35,232 bases of DNA from a virus, in the IMG/VR virus record IMGVR_UViG_3300043774_000285, positions 1 through 35,232 of that record. One strand, written 5' to 3'. Below are positions 7,360 through 16,300 of the stretch, piece by piece. The first letter of the stretch is position 1; the number at the start of each line of letters is the position of its first letter. The notes below the pieces were generated by a model. The model was given only the letters and a program-made list of their open reading frames with translations, was not told the origin of the DNA and ran no database searches. The translations under genes and the position numbers were made by a program.

Positions 7360-8964
7360 TTACTCTGATGATCTTCCTTCACCCTGAGCATTTCTGCCAC
7401 TAGTTGTGGCTTCGCCGTCAGATTGTTCGTTTGCTCTGTTCCTGTCTCGTTCTCTATTCTGTTGTGTATTTGCAGTTGCATCAGCAGCCTGTCTGGGGCT
7501 AAGCTCCATTGGCTCATCGCCATCTGATCTCTGAGGCAAATCTAGCAATTCACGAGCCTCGTTTGGAACCATAATCTTATTACGAACATAACGCTCAAGG
7601 ATTTGAGATTGTGCAATTTCGTCAGTAAGGGTTAGCTCATTAAACTGCAGCTCTAGTATATCAGTCTTTTCACGAACAATCTTATTAATTACCTTTTCTA
7701 GGTATTCTTGCATTGGTCGTGCAACTTGTTCTTTAAATGTCCTGTCTTGGGAAAGAGCTGCAGCAATAGCTGCTGAATCTGACCCACCAAGCTTTGAAAT
7801 TGGAACCTGATGAGCAATCAAGATATCGTCACGATTTGCCCTGCGATATTCTTTAAATGAAGCTTCTTGAATTCCAGCCTCAATTGGCTTCATGTCAAAC
7901 TCGACCTTGCTGCCATCGCTATCTCCAGGAAGTGGGATATATAGTGTTCTGTGAGACTGAGACTTTAGACCAGTTTGCAGGAATCTAAAAAGTTTGTCTT
8001 CTGCATCACCAGATAATTTGGCTCCCTTTAAAGTTACAATGTATCGTGGAACAGCCTTGTTGTTAAAGTAGTCAATATTGTACTGTGCTGCTAGTTGGTC
8101 TCCAACAAGAGAGCTCATTGCTGAAACAATGTCTGGCACTCCATAAAAAGTATTTAGTGGAGAGTATTCTTTAATGTGAATAATTTCGTTTGGCCTTGTA
8201 TCACTTGTTACTGGGTTTGCGTTCTTTGCCCCAAAATTTCTAAAGTAAACTACCTGATTTCCAATAATCTGGATATATCCATCACGAAGTCTGCGAACAC
8301 GAATAGTAGTTGCAGGAATATGTCCAACATATCCAATTTCTCCAGTTACTTTGCGACCAACCTCAATGTATGCATTGCCAGTTGACTGTAAATCAGTAAC
8401 AACCTTTTCCATTGTTTTCTGAAAACTGTCCTCATCATTTAAGTTTTCTAGCCAGTCACGTAGCTGAATCTTTAAACGCTCAATCCTATTTCGTGCACGC
8501 TTGACGGCCTCTTCGTCGTCTCGCATCTCAAGACTCATAGACGTTTTATCTGTAACGCCAAAGTGATAGCCAAGGCCAACTACGTTCTCTACCTTAGCAT
8601 CGATTGCTGCGTGGTTAGCAAATGAAGTATCATAAAAGTTTGCCAACTCATATAGATTGTACGGTGGTGTAATTACATCAAAAAGACCATAGCCATTACG
8701 ATAAACAACTCCTGGGTTAATTTGCTTAGATGATGCATCTGAGCCAGACGGTACTGCATTTGCAGAATCTAAATATGCTGTAGATACTGTTGTAGCTTTG
8801 CTTATATTTCTTACGGTTCTACGCTTAAAGTTTTGATCAATTCCAGAGTAATCCTTAAGCTGATCCCAGTTTTTAACAAACGGATCCTGGTCTTTAAAAA
8901 GATTTGCTGGCTCTTCTTGAGTATTCAGGCTAGCTGATAAATACTCCATTTCATAATCGCTCAT
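7360..8964 (-). CDS. portal protein
   Basis: A 534-aa portal protein, the dodecameric ring through which DNA enters the head. The start is the ATG of MSDYEMEYL, in a TAATG overlap with the previous stop; an in-frame extension to 9021 lies within the previous gene. Portal-like features include the PPYNLYELANFYD segment, a helix starting DAKVENVVGLGY, the 'TGNAYIEVGR' wing strand, an IIHIKEYSPLNTFYGVPDI stretch, and a C-terminal region with VPISKLGG and long helices. The last ~50 residues are polar, Gln/Asn/Arg-rich and probably disordered. The terminase large subunit usually sits just upstream; here it does not. Confidence 0.9.
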   Translation of the reverse strand: MSDYEMEYLSASLNTQEEPANLFKDQDPFVKNWDQLKDYSGIDQNFKRRTVRNISKATTVSTAYLDSANAVPSGSDASSKQINPGVVYRNGYGLFDVITPPYNLYELANFYDTSFANHAAIDAKVENVVGLGYHFGVTDKTSMSLEMRDDEEAVKRARNRIERLKIQLRDWLENLNDEDSFQKTMEKVVTDLQSTGNAYIEVGRKVTGEIGYVGHIPATTIRVRRLRDGYIQIIGNQVVYFRNFGAKNANPVTSDTRPNEIIHIKEYSPLNTFYGVPDIVSAMSSLVGDQLAAQYNIDYFNNKAVPRYIVTLKGAKLSGDAEDKLFRFLQTGLKSQSHRTLYIPLPGDSDGSKVEFDMKPIEAGIQEASFKEYRRANRDDILIAHQVPISKLGGSDSAAIAAALSQDRTFKEQVARPMQEYLEKVINKIVREKTDILELQFNELTLTDEIAQSQILERYVRNKIMVPNEARELLDLPQRSDGDEPMELSPRQAADATANTQQNRERDRNRANEQSDGEATTSGRNAQGEGRSSE

Positions 8965-9344
8965 TATTCTTCTAATGCTCCCTGACCATATTTGTCTACC
9001 GTAGCCTGTGCGTCTGCCCAAGCACCTAAATCGTTCATAGAAGGAATGAGACCTTGCTTCATTCTATCCACCTGCTCTGAATGCTCTTCTTCAGATACCC
9101 TCGTTAATCCTGGAACGAACTTTGCTTCGCCATCCCCTGGATCCCCATAATACTTTGCAGCTTGAATTAGCTCACTAATTTTACTAAGATCGTTTTTGAG
9201 CGAAGGAATATTAAGAACATTGCCTTCTCCATCAGTAAAATACTTTCCATCTGCCCTTTTATATACATAAAGGCCCCATCCATAGTTATCTTCAATAATT
9301 TGTCTACGGACATTACCAACTTTTGATAAAATATCGTTTTCCAT
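8964..9344 (-). CDS. conserved small protein preceding portal
   Basis: A 126-aa protein with a YGWGLYVYKRADGKYF segment and a DGEGNVLNIPS motif followed by a helix (KISELIQAAKYYG). I associate this pattern with a small protein often encoded just before the portal in actinobacteriophages; its function is unknown. Two ATGs are available (9350 and 9344). I favour 9344 because the TGGTATACT box ends 7 bp before it, which would give a leaderless mRNA. It ends in a TAATG overlap with the portal gene, so the two are translationally coupled. Confidence 0.7.
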   Translation of the reverse strand: MENDILSKVGNVRRQIIEDNYGWGLYVYKRADGKYFTDGEGNVLNIPSLKNDLSKISELIQAAKYYGDPGDGEAKFVPGLTRVSEEEHSEQVDRMKQGLIPSMNDLGAWADAQATVDKYGQGALEE

Positions 9345-9351
9345 GTACATA

Positions 9352-9360
9352 AGTATACCA
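9352..9360 (-). promoter_or_regulatory. extended -10 promoter TGGTATACT at start of head gene block
   Basis: TGG-TATACT, then 7 bp, then ATG at 9344. A second TATAAT lies at 9362-9367 just upstream, without the TGN extension. Confidence 0.5.
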
Positions 9361-9362
9361 GA

Positions 9363-12300
9363 TTATACTGCAGACTTGGTCAAATTAGACCAAATCAAAT
9401 TACTATATATTCTGGACTTGTCATAGTCAATTTCTAAACCATCAATGTTATCATCAATAATAGATCTATTAGTTCCAAGGTATAGGTCATAAACATTCTT
9501 TGGATTAACTGCAAAAGCGTTTGTAGAGCTTAGCACCTTTAAGTTATTCCAGGAGTTGTCTTCTGGGTAATCATCTATCCAGTGAGACCAATCAAGCTCA
9601 TCATTTTGGGGTGACAGTTTCACACGTGCCCAAGCTCGGTTTGTTGTGCTTTGGCTTCTTTCTAGACTGCTAGACAAAAAGTAAGATATGTGATTATATG
9701 TTAAAGGACCTGATACATTTAGTCTTCCTGTATAACCAGAGTATGCCAATGGGGTGTTAAAAGATACTGCAAACACAGCCCAAGAGTTTTTTAAAATATA
9801 TGGTCTAGTTACTGATTGACCATTAACAAAATATCTTAAGCTTGTATAGTCTGATCCAGTTTCTCTATTTTTTGCATAAATATAACCACGCCCTTGGCTA
9901 CCGTCATCTTTTAAATAAAAATCGTATATACCGCCTCTAAAATCAATAGAAGCAATAACAATTCCCTCAGTAGGAAAAGCCCTTTCTGAATATTTAAACC
10001 ACATTTGAAATGCACTGATTTCAAAATCAACAGATTTTTCTACGTTTAGTGCTAGAGAAATTCCTCTATCTAACCTATCACTAAAATCTCCACGAAGCCT
10101 CCACCCACTATTGTTTGTCGTATAGAGATATGGAGTACTTTCTTTGTAAATTGTTATTGGATTTTTTCCAGCAAAATTATAGTATAAACCTTCCCGTGTA
10201 TAAGGAAAAATCGGTATGCCAAACTTAGTTCCAATTTGAGTAAAGTCATTTTTATTTAACGTGTTAGAGGACAGCTGAAGATCTCTAAACCTAACTGGTT
10301 GCCTGATTAATCCATCGCTTTCTATCTTTATGTGAGAAACTAATGCTAAAGAATTAAAGTCAACTGGGCTATTACTAGCATTTCTCAATGGAGGGTAAAT
10401 AACAGTATTGTCCAATGCTTCATACATTGTGTCTTCCCAGTTTGTAATAAGGGTATTTGGATCAATAACACCATTAGACTTAATTGGTTCTATTCCAGCG
10501 TAATCAAGTATTGTTTTGTTTGATCCATCAACAATTTCTTGAAACGATACGTATGCTTTAATTTTATTTTTTGATGTATCATAAGCAAATCCAGACTGCT
10601 CTACCAAAGACATATCTTCGTAATCGTTCCATCCAGTAAAGATGTTATTTCCTAAATCTGCATAGGTTAATCGTACTGGAATTGAATATGCTACACGCAA
10701 ATCGTTGTATGACCAAGTGCCTCCAACTCCAGAAGATTGCAGTGTGATAGTTTCTGGATAGTCCATGTTAAATTGTAAATAATCTAAATCATAAATGCTA
10801 TTATTTTCAAAATCTGTGACATATTTTCCAAAGTAAGATAGTGGCTGATAGTCTTCCCAGTATCCAACAGCTGCGATGTCCGTATAAAAAGTGTTAAATT
10901 TTACATATGGCTTTAGTGTATAGTTTGCAATGTGAGCCGCTAAAGCTGTTATGGCACCTGGAGCAGAAACCAAAATTCCAGAAGAATCAAAATATTGTGA
11001 AATAGTTCTGTTGTTAAATTGACTATTAAAGCCTACTCTATAAATTCTTCCAGCAAACGTGTCATTTAGGCTTCCACCCACCTGCAAAGACAGAGACCCC
11101 TGATTAACAAAAAATTTGTTAACTCCATCAATAGAAAGCAAAGCCAGCTTTGTTACATCTGCACCAACAATAAATTTTTGATTTGATAAAACAGAGAACG
11201 TTCTAACTGTCGTGGTAACTCCACCTATTCGTGTTGCATAGGTAACCAAAAGATTATTTACCGAAATTTCAAAAAAGTCTCCACTAAAAAGATTTTCAAT
11301 TCTAAAAAGAGTTTGTTTTGAAGCAACACCACTTGTTGAAAAAATACCATAAAAAGATTGAATTTGATCAGTTAATAAGCCAAATTGATCAAAGGATAAT
11401 CTGCAAGACTTATTGTTCCAGCTAGAATTAGGCCTAAACGTGAGGTATGGGTCTATCGCACTTCCTGTTGTGTAGTTATCGTCATATAGCTTTTGAAGTG
11501 TTAAGTCATCTAAAACAAATTCTGGCAAAGAGTAATCTGGCAAAGATAGAGCTCTTGACTCTGGGTTTAAATTACTAAAAAATCCCTGTGACCATTGTCC
11601 AAAATTTGGATAAGAGTAATTTGCTCCGTAATTAGCAACTGCATAATCGTTTGCTGCTGTTACTGAGTTTAGAGATGAATTAATTGTTTCAAGGGTTGGC
11701 ACTCCCTGCCCCCAAACCCACCTTCTTTTTGCAACCTCGTTAGGAACTGGATATGGATAAATTGCAAAAGAGTCAATTTCTAAGGAAGCTATTTCATCTG
11801 TTGTGTAAAATCCCAGCCAGTCTTGACTTTTACCATTTGAGTCAAACTCTGATGGAAAATTTAACTGGCTTTCTACGATTGGAATTGAAAAAACTTCTTC
11901 TCCGTTAACCATCATAGAAACTAAGTCTTGTGTAAACTTTATGTGAATTAGCATTGGTCTAAACCATTCACCAACATAGTGAGATTTAATATACTTTCCA
12001 AGAACCAGGGTTAGATACCCATTTTCAACATACAAACCATCAGAGCTAGAAATTGGTCCAAAGATTCTTACTGGCTCGTAAACATCAGTATTTATTCTAA
12101 TCCAAGACTCTAAGGTATACTGATTGTAAAGCCCAATGTTATTTAAGAATCCGTACCCTGGAAAAATAATTGATGGATAGCTTACACTATCTACCACATT
12201 TGGAAATATCTTAGTAACATTAGAAGATCCATAGGCTAGTGGTATACCATAGTTGATAGACCTAAGCTTTGTGTCATTTACTAGGTAGTAGCCAGGCTTT

Positions 12301-13010
12301 TCGCTTTCTCCGTAAGGTATTGCTGGAACAACCTCAAAAGTAGATGGCAATGAAATATTTGATGGAATTGATACTGGCAGAGTTCCAACAGTTTTTTGAT
12401 TATACTGTTCAGACCATTGAGAAAAAGATAAACCATTCAGCAAGGCAATATAATCTGTAGACCCACCTCCTACAATTTGAGTTAATCTAATTACTAACTT
12501 AATGTCTGTAGCCGTAGTTGGTGGTAGGTCAAAAGTTTTTCCAAAAAACACCCACTGATTTCTGTCAGAATCGCTAATGTTTTTGCTTTCTAGCACTGTC
12601 TGAGTTGTTGAAGAAGATGTATCAAAATACCTATATCCAAACTTAACAGTGGATATATAAACACTTTCTACATTAAGGTAAAAGCCTAAAGCAAAATTTG
12701 AAAGTGCGTCATCAAAAACAGTGTTTTCATAATCAAAAATGCTAACAAGCTCTATGTCTCTAGTTCCTGGTCCTGGTGGTACTGTACCAGTAATCCTTGT
12801 AGTATTTACAGAAGTAATGGGTGGGTTTGAAATTCTAGCATCAACCAAAGAAACGGATGCATTAGATATTGACCATTTTGCAGCATCTTCAATAACTCTA
12901 TCTGCAGCAGACAAAAATGAGATAAAGCCCACGTCTTCATCAAGCGTCCACGCACTTAGCGGATGCTCTGAATAGACCTTCTCTACGTAAACGTTTGATA
13001 AATTGCTCAT
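9363..13010 (-). CDS. large tail protein with LamG/concanavalin-like domains
   Basis: A 1215-aa protein. Its N-terminus has a 'EHPLSAWTLDE' opening that I associate with phage minor tail proteins. At least three regions look like concanavalin A-like/LamG jelly-roll domains: about residues 295-400 (YTLESWIRI ... MVNGEEVFSI), 555-660 and 990-1100 (FEISAFQMWFKY ... KNSWAVFAVSF). Such domains bind carbohydrate or mediate adhesion. There are no membrane segments. It is preceded by a GGGGAG ribosome site and a TGGTAAAAT promoter. Probably a tail-tip or fibre protein that contacts the host surface. Confidence 0.65.
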   Translation of the reverse strand: MSNLSNVYVEKVYSEHPLSAWTLDEDVGFISFLSAADRVIEDAAKWSISNASVSLVDARISNPPITSVNTTRITGTVPPGPGTRDIELVSIFDYENTVFDDALSNFALGFYLNVESVYISTVKFGYRYFDTSSSTTQTVLESKNISDSDRNQWVFFGKTFDLPPTTATDIKLVIRLTQIVGGGSTDYIALLNGLSFSQWSEQYNQKTVGTLPVSIPSNISLPSTFEVVPAIPYGESEKPGYYLVNDTKLRSINYGIPLAYGSSNVTKIFPNVVDSVSYPSIIFPGYGFLNNIGLYNQYTLESWIRINTDVYEPVRIFGPISSSDGLYVENGYLTLVLGKYIKSHYVGEWFRPMLIHIKFTQDLVSMMVNGEEVFSIPIVESQLNFPSEFDSNGKSQDWLGFYTTDEIASLEIDSFAIYPYPVPNEVAKRRWVWGQGVPTLETINSSLNSVTAANDYAVANYGANYSYPNFGQWSQGFFSNLNPESRALSLPDYSLPEFVLDDLTLQKLYDDNYTTGSAIDPYLTFRPNSSWNNKSCRLSFDQFGLLTDQIQSFYGIFSTSGVASKQTLFRIENLFSGDFFEISVNNLLVTYATRIGGVTTTVRTFSVLSNQKFIVGADVTKLALLSIDGVNKFFVNQGSLSLQVGGSLNDTFAGRIYRVGFNSQFNNRTISQYFDSSGILVSAPGAITALAAHIANYTLKPYVKFNTFYTDIAAVGYWEDYQPLSYFGKYVTDFENNSIYDLDYLQFNMDYPETITLQSSGVGGTWSYNDLRVAYSIPVRLTYADLGNNIFTGWNDYEDMSLVEQSGFAYDTSKNKIKAYVSFQEIVDGSNKTILDYAGIEPIKSNGVIDPNTLITNWEDTMYEALDNTVIYPPLRNASNSPVDFNSLALVSHIKIESDGLIRQPVRFRDLQLSSNTLNKNDFTQIGTKFGIPIFPYTREGLYYNFAGKNPITIYKESTPYLYTTNNSGWRLRGDFSDRLDRGISLALNVEKSVDFEISAFQMWFKYSERAFPTEGIVIASIDFRGGIYDFYLKDDGSQGRGYIYAKNRETGSDYTSLRYFVNGQSVTRPYILKNSWAVFAVSFNTPLAYSGYTGRLNVSGPLTYNHISYFLSSSLERSQSTTNRAWARVKLSPQNDELDWSHWIDDYPEDNSWNNLKVLSSTNAFAVNPKNVYDLYLGTNRSIIDDNIDGLEIDYDKSRIYSNLIWSNLTKSAV

Positions 13011-13023
13011 AAGACTCCCCTTA

Positions 13024-13032
13024 ATTTTACCA
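13024..13032 (-). promoter_or_regulatory. extended -10 promoter TGGTAAAAT
   Basis: TGG-TAAAAT in the 44-bp gap upstream of the LamG tail gene, followed by its GGGGAG ribosome site. Confidence 0.5.
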
Positions 13033-13054
13033 CAGTAAAACTAAAAAAGTCTTA

Positions 13055-13279
13055 TTACTTATCTTGAATTCGCTTTAACTCTTCTTGATGAACTTTAATT
13101 GCGTTTTCTAAAGCAACAAGAGACTTTTTAATGTTTTCTACCTGTTCTTGTGCCTCAAGGGCTTCAGCTGTTTTTAGGTTTAACTGGTACTGATAAGCCT
13201 CTTCTGCAAACTGTGCCAGCCTTCCAGTCACAATTTTTATTTTTTGCTCATCAGTTACAAAATCATCAGTATTAATCAT
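13055..13279 (-). CDS. small coiled-coil protein of unknown function
   Basis: A 74-aa, Gln/Glu/Lys-rich protein that is almost entirely alpha-helical, with heptad-like spacing from about residue 20 to the end, so it is probably a coiled-coil oligomer. It sits between the two largest tail genes, with its own promoter and an AGAGGAG ribosome site. A small tail assembly or chaperone role is possible, but no family is recognised. Confidence 0.65.
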   Translation of the reverse strand: MINTDDFVTDEQKIKIVTGRLAQFAEEAYQYQLNLKTAEALEAQEQVENIKKSLVALENAIKVHQEELKRIQDK

Positions 13280-13307
13280 TCCACATCTCCTCTAAAATGT
13301 TAATACA

Positions 13308-13316
13308 ATTATAGCA
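13308..13316 (-). promoter_or_regulatory. extended -10 promoter TGCTATAAT
   Basis: TGC-TATAAT immediately after the end of the 1884-aa gene, about 30 bp upstream of the coiled-coil protein. Confidence 0.55.
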
Positions 13317-13318
13317 TA

Positions 13319-16300
13319 TTAGGCCTGAGACTCAGACCACGTAATTCTACTAGAAGCTGTAAATGGGCTGGCAGATCCAATACCTGCTGTGCTAACAACC
13401 TTAACTGCTACTGTTAAAATATCTGGACCGTTAGGGAATGTTCCGTCTCCACCCAAAATCGAATTACCCATATCAATAATTTCGCCAAGGTCAAAGTTGG
13501 ATGTTCCAGACAAACGCTTTCCAGTGTTATCTACACCACCACCTGCAGCACGGAAGGAGAACACTTCGACACCACCCAAAACCTTATCTCCAGAATTATG
13601 CCTAATTAACTGAGATAGCGATGGAGTATTTACGTTTTGCCAAGCAACTGTGCTCAAGTCACCATTAATAATAAGCTTAACCTCACAGTCATGAGTCAAG
13701 ATCATACCAACCTCATTAAGCTTTAGTTGCATTCTGTTAATAATTTCACGAGCACCAACATTACCAGTAATACTAGAGTCTGCAGATGGAGCAAGTCTAA
13801 TTGTAATTAGGGGTATAATGTCAGTTCCTAGGTTAACTGCTTCTGTTGCAGCAACTGGTGGCTCACCAATATAAACAGTTGCTCCAGAACCAACCACTGG
13901 AAATACAGCTGGTGCAGAAACACTGTTCTGAATTAAAATAAAAGCGTTAAAGGTAGAGCCAGAGAACTGGGTATAAGCAACGGGCTGACCATTAAGCTGT
14001 TCGTCAGCAGTATACAGGTTAGACCCAGCTGCAATCTTAGAAGCATCTGCACTGGCAAAAGACAGACGAACATACCAGTCTGAAGTTCTTGTTCTACTGT
14101 TAAAAATACTTGTTAGTTGCGATGCAGCATTAGTGTTTGCAGTTAACTGCTGTCCATTTGTAAATGATAAAGAATCTGAGTCAGCAGTAAATAGGTATGC
14201 TTTGTCATCATCAAAAGTTCCATCCATAATTACTGAGGTACCCCAATGGAATAAGGTTGGTGCATAAGTTGGAGTTGGTCCATTAACCACTTCATAACGA
14301 CCTGGCAAGTTACCAGAACGCATGTAGGCTTCATCAAAAAGATTATTGTGTAAGAATTCATGAACATACTTTACGTGACCCTTATTGTCCTTGAATCCAA
14401 AACGAATCTTACCTGCACCATACCAAGAGTAGTCCATGTATGCCATTTGAATTTTATTTAAGTTAAGGTTATATCCTGTAATTCCATCTCCATCACAAGC
14501 ATCTATCGACCAGTTACTTTGAGCTACTCTTGTATCTACTGTCTTGGTAATAATTACATTGCTTGCACTAATTCCCTTATATTGTGGCTGAACGTGAATT
14601 TCGTTTCTATTTACAATCTTAGTTACTTTGTAAGATCCTCCACGAATAACAATCATGTCATCTTGTGTTAGCTGTCCAACAAAGTTTGTATTTGTTCCAC
14701 GAACAATGTTTGAATTACTGACAACTGAGGCTTCTCCAGAAATCTGTTGGGTAGATGAGCGACGTACGCAATACAGGGTTGTTCCATCAAACTCAAAGAA
14801 GAATCCATTCTGGAAGTCAAACATTCCTGCACGAATTGCTGCACCCTGATATCCATTCATATTAAACTGAATAATTCCTGAAGGAATTGTTGAATTTGGA
14901 GTAGATGGTAAGTTGTATTCAAACATAAAATCACTCAAGATGTTAGCAATTCCAAATGTTCCATTAAATACTGGGTCTTGTGATCCAGAAACAACAATGC
15001 TTGATTGTGCGTTTAGTCTGTGTGGATACCTTGTGGTACCTCTTGCTTTAAAAGTTGTAATAAGTGCTTCATCAATAATATTAATTGTTCCAGTCATTCC
15101 AGCGGCATTTTGAGAAACATAGTACAAAGTGTTTGGTGCTCCTACTGGAACAGTAAATGTAATTGTTCCAACAGCAGTTCCACCATTAATTACCCCATTT
15201 GTGTATATATTTGATGCATTGTATGGTGCCGCAGTTGTTTGGAAAAATAGCGGCTGTCCAGTTGCATCCATATTAAAGGTATAAGTTGCTCCTCTTGTTA
15301 GAGTCAATGTTGGGTCAGCTACTCCATTAAACAAATAGTTTGTGGTTCCGCTTGCGGTAACATTATATTCAAGAGTTCCTGTATTTACGGTTTGTGTGCT
15401 AACTGCTTCAATTGTTTCAAACTGTACAGGTGGATTAAAGTTAATTGCAAGCGAGTTCTGGATACCCTTACCTGACTGGTAACGGAAGTACTTACGAGTT
15501 TGACGAACAATTTGTGCCAAAGGGGCTGTTCCAGCAGCCATTTCAACACCACCATCGAACGAACGATGTACTGAGTAACCATCTGGGCGAGCATAAAGCT
15601 TAGTATCTAAAAAGTATTTTGTATCTGTTGAGCTAAACGGAACAAGTGCATTTAGCTCCATAGTTTGATCGTCAGCAATAGCAGCTACAATAAATGATTC
15701 AATTTGGTTGGGAGTTGGTGTGGTGTTCTTAATTGCTACAGTATCTCCAACTTTAAAATATCTTTTAAATAAGGTTGATGGATTACCTTTTACTTTTTTA
15801 GAACCAGCAGTTACTGTTACTAATCCTTGACCAGCAATTCTACCGCTTATAGAAGATGTGATAAGTGCATGAGTGGATGTTCCAGCTGAAATAGCAATAG
15901 GAATTTTTCTAAGTGCATTATCGTATGATGATGCTAATGCAATTGTTCTTTCGTCATAAACAACTACATAATAATTAGACCCATCAGTTAATCCAGACAT
16001 ACTGGTGTTTCCATTATTTTCATATGTTACGATTGCTCCAGGAACGAAGAAATGGTCTATTAGAGTTGTAATTCTGTTAGACGTAACCAGTGCGGCATTA
16101 AACTGAATTGGTGTTGCAGGTGCTACGTAAGGAAGCTGCAGAATAAATGTATTGTCAGAGTTTACCTGAGCAACCGAATAGGTTCCGTCGTTTGCATTAG
16201 ATACACCTTGTTTAGAAATAACTATTGGAGCAGTTCCAGCATTCGAAAGATTATAGTCAAATCCCTCAATTGATCTTAAAACAAATCTGTTGTTGTTAAC

